Shown: positions 26,401 through 38,648 of the stretch, in pieces
Position numbering within the stretch: the stretch's first letter is position 1
How the letters are laid out: every line of letters begins with the position of its first letter
DNA from: Dimorphilus gyrociliatus
Lineage: Eukaryota > Annelida > Polychaeta > Dinophilidae
Assembly: GCA_904063045.1 (NCBI GenBank)
Contig: CAJFCJ010000002.1
Coordinates: forward strand, 2,351,891 to 2,415,890
DNA: 64,000 bases
Reading direction: 5' to 3'
The notes under the pieces: generated by a model
Databases searched by the model: none
Told to the model about the DNA's origin: nothing
What the model saw: only the letters and a program-made list of their open reading frames with translations
Position numbers and translations under genes: made by a program

Positions 26401-27399
26401 AAATTCGCAAAGTTATTGTTAAAGAGTATTGATATTACATTTTATCATTTAATAACTATGGAACTGTATACAAGGAATGTCCTAGAAATATTTGCGGTTG
26501 GTTTATATCGTCAATTGCCATGTATTCATCCTGTTTATCAAATTCTGCAACCGTTTATTAAGCATATATTTGCCTATAACTTACAAATTTTTGAAACTGT
26601 TCACGAAAGCGACATTTACAATGAAATACTTGTTATTAAAAGAAGAGAGAGGGAAATTTTTCTGAGAAAGGCCTACAATTGCTTTGACCTTTCTAAATTG
26701 CATGTTCCTAAAGATCTTAGTAAGAGGGGTCTTGATATGATTGATGAACAGTTATGGGATAATACATTTGCCGAATTATCTTTGGAATTTTGGAAAGTTT
26801 TACAGAAATATGTCAAATCTCTAATAAGCTCGTATTACAGATCTTCGGAAGATATTCAAGGGGATGAGGAATTACAATCGTGGATTGATGACGTCTTACG
26901 AAATGGATTTTCAAAAGTTTCTAGCCATCAAATGCATAATATACCTTCTAGCTTAAAGACAAAAGAGGAACTAATCGACCTAGTAACGCTTATCATTTAT
27001 ACGTCAACTTTCCGTTTAGCATCTTTAACAAACTCGATTACGGAACTAAACGGTTGCGTTGATATGAATCCAGTCAAATTAAAAGTTGAAGAATCTTTCC
27101 TCAAAGATCTTCACGAACGTTCAGGACTGAAAAAGTTCCTACCTAACAGGGAAAATACCGCTAAACACTTGGCCATGTGTAAATTATTATCAACATCTTT
27201 CACAATGATTAATAATAGGGAAGCGTTTAGCTCAGAATTGAAATATCAAGAAAAATTAAAACAACAAGCATTTTCAACGCTTCAAATGAATATTCTAAAT
27301 GTTCTTAAAAGATTCGATGAAGATAAAATAAAAGAATTCGCCGATCCACTAATCATATGCGAAATCTTCTCTATTCACACTTCAAAGAAAACTTTATAA
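23426..27399 (+). CDS. AOS-LOX fusion homologue, probable pseudoenzyme
   Basis: Thirteen exons (23426-23581, 23640-23839, 23917-24159, 24213-24401, 24482-24621, 24681-24900, 24959-25071, 25139-25405, 25474-25600, 25656-25835, 25921-26101, 26159-26296, 26356-27399) give 1065 residues, essentially the length of the coral catalase-like allene oxide synthase-lipoxygenase fusion (about 1066). The catalase-like half shows LRHANFKEQDD, LTTGRAPLFWN and LQYRLQM. A PLAT domain follows (SFETGDFPEA ... FPCFRWLIPGD), then a lipoxygenase fold (SWNPLTDSLKLA, LMPLAIQINK, LPCIHPVYQILQPF). In active enzymes four side-chain iron ligands (His, His, His, Asn) sit where this protein has Tyr748, Met753, Arg938 and Leu942. 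In the heme half, the distal Thr-His pair, the distal Asn and the proximal Tyr align with Lys93-Arg94, Thr163 and a Phe. The frame is intact, so it is likely expressed but non-catalytic. Ligand alignments rest on remembered sequences. Confidence 0.88.
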
Positions 27400-28223
27400 A
27401 TGTAGAAAAACTCTTGAAGAAGGCAGTAGAAAAATAGTCTAAAATAGATAGATATCTCTATATAACGAATATAATTCAGATGTCACTACTTTTCCCACGA
27501 AATACATGTTGTTTTTTTTTCAAGCTTGAAAATATCCAAAAAAAAAAAATGGACGATTGACTAGGAAAGTAAAATAACAATAATAGGAGAGGAAAAAATC
27601 CTCTTCTTAGCCATTACTATTCAATATTTTAACAATTCATCCAAGTGATTGTTAGAAAAGTATCCGTATGGCTATTATATATAGTTGTATACTTGAACAG
27701 AATCCAGACATAAATAGAAATATCGGTATATTTCAAAATCTACAAAACGCTTTTCAATTACGTTTAAAAGTTTGAATAAGCTTTTTTATTGGCCAACTTT
27801 ACTGTATGTATAAAGCATATTTACTTCCAGATATTTTTCTGTTATATTTCCCTTTTCTTTCTCCTTCTCTCTCTCTCTCTCTCTTAAAAGCTACTTCCTG
27901 TCGTAATCTTTCATTTTTTACAACTTTAATAAAACTGGTCTATATTTATTCAAAGACAATATTGATTTGTAAGTGAAAAAATGAAGTAGGGCTAATTTAA
28001 ACATGTTAAAATTACTTCCTGTGCAAATCAATAATCAACGGATCTATATTGCTTAATATTGTTTGAAATACTTTTCTTCTTATTTGTATATAGCACAGTT
28101 TACCCTCGATTAGTCACTCCTTTTTTATTTTCATTTAAATAACAAAAATATATTAAAAGATGTAGCGATTATAATAAAAAATACTGTAAAAACTACAGGA
28201 AAAGCTTATCTCAATCCTTTTTA
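27400..28223. other. Intergenic, convergent
   Basis: AT-rich space between the AOS-LOX-like gene and lectin 1, including a short CT repeat at about 27874-27891. No gene seen. Confidence 0.5.
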
Positions 28224-30660
28224 TCATGGAAAATGTTCGCGTTTTGGGAAAACAACTACGTTAGGAGGGTTCTCACCCTCTAGCCATAACCACTGATCAC
28301 TATCTTCTTTTCTTATGTCCACGCCCTTTCCGTTGTAGTGAGGGGGGTTTGGGGGAATGGGTGGAGGTAATGTTATATTTGGACTTGTTAAATTCCACTT
28401 TGATTTAAGATCTGTTTGAGGCATACCAGTCAAAAAATCTTTTGGAGGTATTGGAGGAGGTTGTGGAGCACCTCTACCAGAGTTTTTAATAATAGGAGTT
28501 GGTGCAGCATCCGGCTGTCGATACTTTTCTTTTTTATTTTTTTTTGGTTTCGGCTTTTTCTCAGGAGCTGCAGCATTCTCAGTAGGAGGAGGAGGAGGAG
28601 GAGGGGGAGGATGTGGATGAGGAGGATCAGGTATGGAATGAGAGGCAATAGGTGGAGGATCAGGAATGCTAGAAGAGGAAGCAGGTGGAGGTTGAGTCCT
28701 TCTGTAAATGTGTGTACATCAGCTACAATAAGCCCTTAAGGAAGATTCATTCTACTTACACTATGACTTTTTCCAAGGTAAGAGCAGGAGGCCCATTCAC
28801 CGATTGTCCATCTACTGTTGAACCATTTTTACTTCCCCAGTTACTTAACAGTACCTGGTTAAAATTTGAATTGTGACTTTGAACATTATCCGTTGTTAAA
28901 TTACTCCTTGGAGGAATTACTGGGGGAATTGATGAAAGATTATCGGTAGCTGAAATCTCTTTAGATATATTGACATAATCAGCCACCACATCTTCAGGTG
29001 GTGGGTTTAATGTAGGGGTTGTAATAATTGATATGGGATTATTCTTTGTATCAGGGGTATCTGTTGGTGGAGGTACAGGTAAAGGTTTATCCTTCTTTGG
29101 ATATTTCTTTTCTTCTTCTTTACTCACTTTCGACATTCGCCTTCGTGATAAGTTTTTATATACAAAGATCATCTTTTAATGATATTTAAAACAAAACACT
29201 TACCTCCAAAAGTAGATGGCAATTCCGATTATTGTAAATAATACAACACTTCCTCCAGCAGTTATACCGAGAACTGTAAATGTTTGGAAGCTATTCGTAT
29301 TCATACTATTCATTATCTAATATCTCTTACCTGCGCCTAATCCCAAAGGATTACTTGAATTTTCTGTTTGTTCTGGTGGAGCTGTTTCAGCCGTTGTATT
29401 TAAATATATAGTAGTAACAACTGCTGTTGATGGTGGTTCTGTCCAGAGGGGATTCTTTCGGTCTGATAGTGAAGTTTAAACATGAACTTTAAACTTGTAT
29501 CTCAATGCATAATTATCAAACGTACTAAATTCACAGACAAAATTGTTTGAAGTATCAGCTATACTCTTTGTGACCCACATTGATATGTTACCATTTGTTA
29601 TTACATTGACCAAACGTTGATCTTTAGGATGATTTGGAGCCCAGAAGAATTTATTTATCACATCTTCTCCTTTTGCGATATCCCATTTCCAAACTGCTTT
29701 TGATAGTCCAATCCATATAGGCTCTCTTGGAATAGGAAGGTTAAAAGTCTCGTTACTTTTCTCGATAAAAGCGTTAGTCCACTCTTGGGAAGTAATTTTT
29801 GCCAACTGCCCATCATTCTTTTCACAATCTTCTATAGCTTCATAATAATTTATTGTTTTATCAATATTCATCTCATAACAGATATCGTTTCTTGTAAAAC
29901 TCGCCTTCACATTTTTTTGACAATCGCTATATCCCTCTGAGCTAATAAAAAATTTCATTTAAAAACTGAACTTGCTATTCAGAATTCCTACTGTTATTCC
30001 TACCTTTTTTTATATTCACACAAGGAACCTATTCGAAAACTACAACTTGTAAGTCTCCACTTTCCCGCTAAATGTTGTAGATGGTCATGAGTTTGGTAAT
30101 ACGGTAATAGAGAGACACAAGATTTTCCAAAACCATCGCTATTCAATCCTTCCCAATTCTTATATGAATTGTCCTCCACTATATAGGGAGAAATATACAA
30201 ATGGACAAATATGTTTTTCATTAAAAGGATAATTTGAAAACTAACCTTTTGTGCCGTCAATCCATTTCCAGTCTACTTGCGCTGCGAAACCTCCCAACCA
30301 CACTTCAGTTCCTTCGGTAACGTTTTCACTAAGAAGCATATGAGTTAGAAAATTGCGCTGTTCTTCATTTTTTACTGCAGCTAAGCGACCGTTTTGACTA
30401 GCGCAATATTCTCTTGCTTTCTCCCATGTAAAGGCAGAAGAGTTTGTATATAGTTTATAACATTTAAATTCGCCAACATTTGGCGTCATTTCCCATTTGG
30501 GATTGCAGTCTGAAAATTTGAATTCAGAATTATTCATCGAAATTTCGAAATTTATTAGATAATACGTTAAAATACCTGTGTCGTTCCAATTTCCCCAACA
30601 AAATACCAATAGGTGAATAAAAATAACAGAAATTTTAACTATTCTTACTTCGTATGACAT
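28224..30660 (-). CDS. Double C-type-lectin receptor with SH2/SH3-motif tail (lectin 1)
   Basis: Eight exons on the minus strand (30576-30660, 30246-30509, 30004-30178, 29526-29941, 29331-29462, 29204-29273, 28760-29140, 28224-28701), 666 residues. Signal peptide (VIFIHLLVFCWG), CTLD 1 (CYKLY, WEKAREYCASQNGRLAAV, VWLGG, SCSFRIGSLCEY), CTLD 2 (CYEMN, DCEKNDGQLAKI, IWIGLS, FVCEF), a short Thr-rich stalk, a transmembrane exon of 70 bp (LGITAGGSVVLFTIIGIAIY), and a 285-residue proline-rich tail. Neither CTLD shows the EPN plus WND calcium/sugar residues, so binding may be protein-directed. The tail has ADYVNIS (a pYxN site of the Grb2-SH2 type), a poly-Pro run, and PPPIPPKDF (SH3-type). The architecture suggests a signalling receptor. 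It is a paralogue of the gene at 36122-37869, with a nearly identical phase pattern. Confidence 0.82.
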
Positions 30661-32068
30661 ACTTATGGATAATATTTATCCTTATTTATCCTATTTTTGA
30701 ATAGAGACAGCAAAGCTTGATCTCTTTATCTATTATCGGAAGGGTGTCTCCCCTGTCAGCTATTTACAGAGGAATAATTGCATTTTTCTTTAAAAAAGAT
30801 TGCAGGCCTATTCACTAACTCACCTTCTAGAAGAAAAATATTATGTCACGATTTTCGATTCCTGTTGATTTCTGAATAAAGTAGACAAATGTTACGGTTT
30901 GTGGCTAACACCTTTTCAAATTATTTATAAGTTTTCAAGTTTTCTTCTCGTAATATTCTTTAATCAGCATGTAAAAACTGACTTTAAAGGTTTAATGTAC
31001 GACATATTATCCCTACGTTTCACGTTCAAGCATGTTCTGCGAAAAGTGTTAGTATTCGTTAGGCCTTCAATTTAAGGCTCTGCCCCTTTCAGATCGAAGA
31101 AATCTACCTTAAAAAAGAAAACAAGCAAAAAAAGAACTCCAGTAGATGGCGTTCAAACTGTGAGAAGTAAATACGGTATAATTTAAGAAAATGAAACAAT
31201 AAAGAAGTTTTATTAATAAAAATTTCAAGCTTTTTTGCATAAGAAATAAAAGAAAAGTTGAAAGAAATGAGTTCTAATTGACATTCAACAAGTTAAACTT
31301 TCTTTTTTTAACTTAATAAAACTTTGGTGAATTTTCAACATTTTACATATTTCTTGTGAATCAAATGAAGTTTCAAAGTATAAGTTTAGGTTAAAACAAC
31401 TTGAAAATTACTAAGAAAATGTCAACATTTGTCCCCTAGAGTTCATTAATTAAGATTACTTTTACTCTACGTTACGTATGTTAACCTTAATACAAGTATT
31501 GATTATGTAATTGTAATGTATACAACAACATTTATATTTGTATTTAAAATTGGAGCAAATTATAATAATAATTTTTAATTTATAATAATAAATAATAAAT
31601 AAACGAGGTAAACATAGTGAATTTTTTGTGCTCTATTCTAAAAGTGATCGGGTGTTTGATATTCATTGGTTGCTTTATGATAATCCTCTTGGATTAATCT
31701 AGTGTTTTCGCAAAAACAAAGATTAGATAGAGAGTTCTGTTAAAAAGAGCAATATATATGTTTTCTATATTTCTTTTTAACAATGAATAAGTAGGGAAAA
31801 AATGAGTAAAACTGTTAGCAAAATTCCAAGGAGAACGTCAAATCTGATGTTTTTTTATCTTTTTTTTGTATATATGATACAATAAATACTATTGTATCTT
31901 GTAGATGAGAGGAAATCCTTTTAAAAGTGTATTTCTATATGCGTGCTTCCAAATAATGACGCACTTATATATCACAATTTCGATAGTTATATATGTTTTT
32001 AAAGATGCAGACGTCTATTCAACAGGAGTCATCCCTCCTTCTCTTCTTGATTCCTTTCGAGACACTAG
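30661..32068. other. Intergenic, lectin 1 to stomatin
   Basis: 1.4 kb, AT-rich. Contains TAGATGGCGT at 31143-31152, a CTCF-like word. No gene or RNA seen. Confidence 0.5.
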
Positions 32069-33635
32069 TCATGTCTTTTTTTCAGTGAATGCACTCATAA
32101 GTTCTAAGAGATAAAATATTTTAGACATTATTATACAATGTATTGTTTGAAAATATTTTTGACCTACCAATAGGCAACGGGAAAATGATTGTCGAATTCT
32201 TCTCGGCAGAGATTTGAGTAAGGGTTTGTAGATATCTCAACTGTAACGCTCCAGATGCTTCATTTATAACATCAGCTGCTTCTTTTAATGCTTTAGATGC
32301 ATTCTGTTCACCTTCAGCTGCTATTACTTTTGCCCGTGCATCTCTGGTTGCTTCTGCCTCAGCTGCCATAGCTCTTTGCAGCTGAACGGGTAAACGTACG
32401 TCTTTGATTTCAACTCTTTCAACTTTCACTCCCCAAGGGTCAGTACCTTCATCAAGAGCATTCTGTCACAATTGTTTGTAATTAATAAAGTAAACTAATG
32501 TGTTTATAAACTCTTACTTGCATATTTACTGCAACACTTTCACGTTCGGACAGAATTTCACTTAAAGTCCTCGTTCCTAAGATATTTCGAAGGGTTGTCT
32601 GCGACAATAAACGAGTTGAACGAGAACAATCTTCAACGTTTACGACAGACATCATAGGATCAGAAATTCTGTAGTAAACAACGGCATCAACGGAGACAGT
32701 TACTGAGTCCTTGGTTAAAATTTCTTGAGGAGGTACATCAAAGGAGATTGTACGAAGATCTACTTTCACAAAATTATCTATACAAGGAATGATAAAGAAC
32801 ATTCCAGGTCCTCTTGCGCCGGGTAGAACCCTACCCAGTCTAAATATAACTGCCCGTTCATATTCCTGAACCAGTTTAAAGCAAAGAAAAATAGATATCG
32901 GAAAGGTAAGAAAGAGAACAACCAGAGAGACTGCCTTGAGTATCATCTAAAAAAGAGAGATGAAAAGTGTTTAAAACTTTAAAATTAATATGAATAAACA
33001 TGGTAAATTTTACCCCACAGCAGCCTGATTCATCTTCTCCTTCATTATCTCTATGTCTTCCTAAAATATTCAAATTAAATCGATGTTACTTTTTGTTCTT
33101 AATAGAATTATTTCAAAATGCTGACTATCAAGTTTTCATTATAAAAATATAAATAGAGTTAGTTAGAGGTATATTTTAGAAATATCATCATTAATCCTCT
33201 ATTTTTAATGATTGTAGAAAAAAGACAATGAATTATTGAACAAATAATTTTAATGGAAAGAACTCCTAAACCAAAGTCATGTATAAATTGAATATCAAAT
33301 GAGGCTGTAGCATCAACTATTCATTATTATATATGTCTATATTTCTAATTCATACTTTCACCAAGTACACTTTCGTCGTCTTCAATTTAACTTATCTTCT
33401 CTATGTAACAATTATACTAAAATATGTTCAAAACTTACAACTAAATACCTAAATTTCAATGTTTATTTATAAATTAATCTTATCAAGTCATTAACAAACA
33501 ACAACCTTCACTTATGTAGATTTCTTCACTTAAAAACTCATAATACTGATTTTATAAATCCTAACTTTTCCTTTTGAGATTTTTTCGTACGTCGGAAGAA
33601 GAATTTATAAATTTCTTACCTTTAGAGTTATCCAT
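32069..33635 (-). CDS. STOM: Stomatin
   Basis: Stomatins are oligomeric membrane-hairpin scaffolds in lipid rafts that tune ion channels and transporters (for example MEC-2 in touch neurons). Five exons on the minus strand: 33620-33635 (16 bp, start MDNSK), 33014-33060, 32518-32946, 32168-32462 and 32069-32103, total 273 residues. Seen: a Cys pair (CCG, possible palmitoylation) before the hydrophobic hairpin [12 protein letters not shown] with the conserved proline (about residue 37), the PHB/SPFH domain ([40 protein letters not shown]) and the C-terminal oligomerisation region ([27 protein letters not shown]). The short last exon gives a MEC-2-like end, [11 protein letters not shown]; reading through the donor instead would add an unrelated tail. 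Identity is near certain. Confidence 0.95.
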
Positions 33636-35594
33636 ATCGAATCAGAGAAAGATGATATGATAGACTTATATCAATGGTGCAGCTTTATTCGCTTTTTATT
33701 ACGGTAGATAATTTAGAGTGGTTATATAGTACGGAACGATGTACGCCTCCTGTTCTCTCCTTGGGAACTGGTTCCAATTAGTTATCGTATGGTTCCTTGC
33801 TCGAATATATACACATATATATATATTAAGGTTGAATTATAGGACTATCGGTTAATCGCCTAGATACGTGACGCTATGAAAACACTACGGTGAAACTGAG
33901 TAATGAGCACAAAAATATTACGATATTTTTAATTTACAATTCCGATTTTTATCGATTTCGAACAATTGCAAATGAATACTACTTTGATAGACTTTAGTTG
34001 TTTATTCAATTAGCAAAGAGATCCACCCATATTGGTTAGGTAATATACCATACTTTAATATTTTATTTCTTTAAATTAGAGTGATCAATATCTCTTTTCT
34101 TATCTAACATAATATAGATTTTCGTCGAAAATACACTACCTACGTCAGAATACGTAAATTGAAGTGGAAAAAAAAGGAGAATGCTATATTTTTATTAAAT
34201 ATAGAATTCTTCAAATATTATAATTTTACTTTAGGAAGGAATTTCGTCAGTGTTTTATGAGTTATCGTTTATTATTTTATCTTTTTTATCTTAGATAAAT
34301 TCCCTTAGCTAAATATATTCGTGTAGGACGAAAAGAAGATGAATAATAACAAGTATGAAAGAAAAATGTTATTTACATTAGATTTCATATTGAATAAAGT
34401 CTATATCTAGGAAACAAATCGATTAATCTATACCATTTACACGTGTATAACACCAATTACTTATTAAAAGCATAGAAATTAACTTGAAATTATTCAAATT
34501 TCAAACAAAAGTTTAACTTTCAATATAAATTTTAATAGTCAAAGTAACGAAAAATACATTTTGACATTGATTAACAAAATATTTCTTTCAAATTATATAA
34601 AACAATTCTTGTGTTATATCAAAAGAAACGGGAGAGCAATAACTCTTTCAACTGGGAATATATCTTCCAATCAATTATATAATCGATTACGTTGGATTGA
34701 ACTAGTGCATTGAGAGATTGTTAAATTCTTAATTAAATGAGACAAAGTAATATTTCTTTCTTTTGAAAGGAAAAAAGGATTGTTCTAATGATACTATACA
34801 ACTTTATCAATATCATTTTTTAACGCTTATCTGGTTTTGATAATAAAAAAAGTAAAATATGTTTTATTCCATTTCTTTCTTCTTCTTCTTCTACTTCTTC
34901 TACTTCTTTGTAATAAAACAAACTATATTCGATTTTTAGGAAACACCATCCTCATTGTCATATTTAGTCAAAATATGCAAATATGACTTAATATTTAACC
35001 ATTAATAATAGAGATAAAGCTAGTATAGTATTATATGAATGCTATAATATCTTGTAATTTTTTCTCATTGTCTATAAAAAAGACTGTTTTCAGATAATGA
35101 CTTTCCCATTTCCCTTTTCAAATACATGAATAGAATAAAGTATCTCTTATAATTGCAACGATCCACATATTGACATTTAACATAGATGGTATCACACTAG
35201 TTACTATCATTTCGTTGCTTAAATACTTTCCTCCTTCCGTAATGTAGTTATTTAAACTTGACAGTTTACTTAAAAAAGATAAAGATAATCTCCGATAATG
35301 ATTTTAATTAAACTATTCATCAACTTTCTATTTCTTGTAAGAAGAAATTTGTCAAATATATTCATTTGAAAATGTATTTCTTAGTTTAAATGATATTTAG
35401 AAGATAGTTTGAGTAACCTTCTCAATGATATACTCCTGTTTTGAGCAAATACTCATTTGCCCTTCAGAGCAAACTCGCTGACTTTATTGCGCGTTACGGT
35501 AATGCTAGTTATTGTAAAAGTTTAATGAGGTTACTTAACGCTCTGCTAAAAAGGCGTATTTTTTATTTGCTCTGTTCGTAATGGGAAGTTGATA
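33636..35594. other. Intergenic, stomatin upstream to 5S rRNA
   Basis: Nearly 2 kb of AT-rich sequence with a CTT-type tract near 34876-34907. No ORF, tRNA or repeat family recognised. Confidence 0.5.
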
Positions 35595-35622
35595 TAAATA
35601 GGGCGAATCTGAACCATATATT
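35595..35622 (+). promoter_or_regulatory. 5S rRNA upstream promoter element, copy 1
   Basis: 28 bp immediately before the 5S gene, starting TAAATAGGGCG, identical to the same position of the inverted copy while sequence further upstream differs. The A/T core lies about 25-30 bp before the 5S start, as in external TATA-like Pol III elements known for other invertebrate 5S genes. Conservation between copies is the evidence. Confidence 0.6.
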
Positions 35623-35740
35623 GTATACGGCCATACGACGTTACAAGCACCGGTTCTCGTCCGATCACCGAAGTTAAATGACGTACGGCCCAGTCAGTAC
35701 TTGGATGGGAGACCGCCTGGGAACACTGGGTGCCGTATTC
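35623..35740 (+). rRNA. 5S ribosomal RNA, copy 1
   Basis: 118 nt with typical 5S landmarks: 5' end GTATACGGCCATAC, internal AAGTTAAATGACG (A box region), AGTACTTGGATGGGAGACCG (C box), and 3' end GGGTGCCGTATTC, which pairs with the 5' end to form helix I apart from one U-U mismatch. A T-rich Pol III terminator follows directly. A 100% identical copy lies inverted at 38531-38648. Confidence 0.96.
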
Positions 35741-35746
35741 TTTTTT
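35741..35746 (+). terminator. Pol III T-run after 5S copy 1
   Basis: Six Ts directly after the 5S 3' end, the usual Pol III stop. Confidence 0.75.
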
Positions 35747-36121
35747 CCTTTATTGTTTTTTTCAAATCATTTTTTACTCATTAGTAAAGATGACAATTTT
35801 TGTCTTCTTTTTAAAGCGCCATCTACCTTAAGCTTTTTAATCATTTAAATCTAACATTTATTTAGAAAATTATAAATACAAACGAGTCTTTATTAATCTG
35901 ACATAAATGCAAAGAAAAGTAAAAAGATACTCTAAGAATGATAAAAAATTCTCATGTAAAAAGAACGAAAAAAAAAGAAGAGATTTCTGGTAAATCACCA
36001 TTTCAGATCGTAATTGTCTAATACTAATTTGTTAAATTCAACTTATTAAAATTCGTCAACACAGCCTTACAAAATAAGAACAATAATCTAAAGTTATATC
36101 TTCATAAGTTCCATTTACACT
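35747..36121. other. Intergenic, 5S copy 1 to lectin 2 3' end
   Basis: About 375 bp. Contains the CTCF-like word in reverse, GCGCCATCTA, at 35816-35825. Otherwise nothing seen. Confidence 0.5.
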
Positions 36122-37869
36122 CTATCTTTCAGGATAAATTGTTGAGTACTTTGGCGGTTTTAATTCGTCTAGTTGATGACCTAAAAAGAAATTAATATTC
36201 AATTATATAATATTAAAATTTATAATTGAATTATTAATAGATTAAAAATAATTTGTTTACCAGTTACTTCTTCATAGGGAGGTGGAACCGGTAGTACAGT
36301 TGCTTGATTATAGGAAGGAGGTTCAACTCTAGAAGCCATATTTGGTGGAATATTAACAACTGAAGTTTGCCTTCTCGCAAAATTTCTACGACTTGATAGT
36401 GCGCCATTTCTTCTATATTTTCTTTGATTTATGAAACTATTTAAAAACAAATTATGAATAAATTAACATAATTTGTATGTAAAACATCATCAAAAAAATA
36501 TTAATATACTTACCGACAGAAAAAAACAAGACCAATAGCAATAAAAATCAAAAATCCAACTGCTCCACCAGCTATTGCCTTTGCTGAAAGTTATTAAAAA
36601 CAATTTTGATAAATCAACCAATATTATATGAGTTTATATTGTGAGAAGAAAGAAATTACAAACTTATTATGCTGATATTTAAAACATTATGGCCCTTATT
36701 ATTCGATGGATCAGTAGGTACGTGTCTCGTTGTTGTTCTTGTATCATCATGATATTCTGTATAATGTAAGAAAAAATATTTATTAATTGTTTTCGTATAA
36801 AAGATAAAAATTTAAAGAATAATTTAATTTTAGACCTTTTTCACAAAGAAATGGATATGGTCGTTGTGGTTGACTTTCCTCAATTGTTGCCCATTTTAAG
36901 GTGGCTCCATTTAATAATAAAGTTAATCTATCAGAAACTGGCTCATGCTCTTGCCAATAAAAACTCTTTATCATGTCACCATTACTAAATCTCCAAGGTT
37001 TGTTAGTTAAACCAAGCCATACTGGAATGTTTCTGTATTGAAGAGCATTACGAAACTTTGTGTAAACTGTTCGATGTATTCTCTCATCGGCTAATTCCCC
37101 TCCAAGCAATTGGCAGTGAGTAGATGCTTCATAAAAATTGTATCTATTATAGGATAAACTATAACATTTGTCTCCGTAGCTTTTCGTAATATTTAAGACT
37201 TTTCGGCACGAACTGCTGTATCTGATTAGAGTTAACTCAGTTAAAAAGAAATCATTTTATATTATTTTACTCTGTTCTTACATTCTTGGCATTTGACAGA
37301 TGTATCGATATTTAGTCAGACAATCCTCAGGTCTAATATATAATGAAGAATACTTCAAGAATAGTGCACCACAGTTGAAAGAGCTAGATTTTTCGCGCAT
37401 GTTATCTTAAACAAAACAAATCGGGTTAAATATCTTTTACAGGTAGAGTAAATAGAATAAACTACTAACATTGTCTATTCTTCATTGTTACCCAATTTCC
37501 CAATTCAGAATAACCATCTACTCTAACTTTTGATATTCCATAATACTTTCTAGATAAAATTACCAATTTCGCTTGATACATGTCTTCTGCAGTTATAATT
37601 TTGGCTAATTTTCCATTATGTATCTCACAAATACGTGCAGGTTTTCCAGTGTTTTCACTTCCAGAGAAAAGTCTATAACATTTAATTTTGGCTGTCTGAT
37701 TCAAGTAACGATTTCCCATATTTGGACAATCTGTTGAAAGAAATATAAGCATCTTAAAAAGATTAATTAATAAAATGTTTTAAAGTTTCTTACCGAATGA
37801 GTATACTGTTAAAACCTTTAAAATACTTAGAAATAAAATTGTCACGACAACATAAGTTTGAGACACCAT
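36122..37869 (-). CDS. Double C-type-lectin receptor with PPxY tail (lectin 2)
   Basis: Eight exons on the minus strand (37794-37869, 37470-37730, 37282-37405, 36836-37221, 36664-36756, 36514-36583, 36261-36436, 36122-36180), 414 residues. Signal peptide (VVVTILFLSILKVLTVYS), degenerate CTLD 1 (KCYRLFSG, CEIHNGKLAKI, RYICQM), CTLD 2 (KCYSLSYNRYNFYEA, VWLGLT, FYWQEHEPVSDR, FLCEK), a short stalk, a 70-bp transmembrane exon (GGAVGFLIFIAIGLVFFC), and a 79-residue basic tail. The tail contains three PPxY motifs (PPSYNQ, PPPYEE, PPKYST), the ligand of WW domains such as those of NEDD4 ligases. EPN/WND sugar-binding residues are not evident. Exon count, phases and the TM exon size match lectin 1, so the two arose by duplication. 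Likely a cell-surface receptor whose turnover may be controlled by ubiquitination. Confidence 0.82.
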
Positions 37870-38525
37870 TTTCTATTGTTTTGATCCTATCAATTGATCG
37901 TTCAAGCCAATATTACTATTTTTAAATACGTTCATTAACGATCAATGACATTAGTATAACTATTGATTCACAGTTTTGAATAATATTTGTGTTTAGTCTC
38001 TTCCGTATTCTGATTAGTCTGTGGAATACCTGGATGTGAAAATACGTTTTATCACTCATCAGGGTGACTCATTCCCTAGAAAAAGGTCACGACCAAGCTC
38101 TAAAATTTTTATTTAATTTTTTTCTTTAATTATCCAAAATTACTAAAATCGTACAAGATATTTTGACCGAAAAATAAAAGAAACATACATTTAATAAAAA
38201 CACTGTAGCTTTAAATGAAAACTGGTACTGTTTTTTTCCTTTTTGTTACAGCAATAATTTGTTTGAATTGAAAGGGTTATTCCAGACTCTAATTGCAACA
38301 GCATAACGTTTCGTCATTGTATTTCTTAATAGAAAATAATTACAAAAGAAAATAATATACACTATTTTTCCATAATTAGAATTTTTCAAAGCGTTTCCAA
38401 CTAGATAAAAGGAAAAATAATGATTTGGAATAATGTTAGTTATAACCTCTCTACTATTTCAACATAAAGGTACAATATGTTAGATAAACAAAGAGGGTAA
38501 ATGATTTGAAAAGAAAAAATAGAAG
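37870..38525. other. Intergenic, lectin 2 upstream to 5S copy 2
   Basis: About 650 bp, AT-rich, no gene seen. Presumably holds the lectin 2 promoter. Confidence 0.45.
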
Positions 38526-38530
38526 AAAAA
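38526..38530 (-). terminator. Pol III T-run after 5S copy 2
   Basis: Five Ts (As on the plus strand) directly after the 5S 3' end. Confidence 0.7.
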
Positions 38531-38648
38531 GAATACGGCACCCAGTGTTCCCAGGCGGTCTCCCATCCAAGTACTGACTGGGCCGTACGTCATTTAACTT
38601 CGGTGATCGGACGAGAACCGGTGCTTGTAACGTCGTATGGCCGTATAC
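38531..38648 (-). rRNA. 5S ribosomal RNA, copy 2 (inverted)
   Basis: Exact reverse complement of copy 1 over all 118 nt. With the promoter element and five terminator Ts the identical arm is 151 bp; outside that the flanks differ. The two copies enclose the lectin 2 gene. Confidence 0.96.

Noticed and set aside
28416-28739. 107-codon Arg-rich plus frame
   Set aside because: Antisense of the proline-rich tail of lectin 1; no start context or homologue.
29476-29525. Extension of lectin 1 exon 4 past FVCEF
   Set aside because: A 63-bp intron from the GTACGT donor to 29463 restores phase and continues into the stalk and transmembrane exons.
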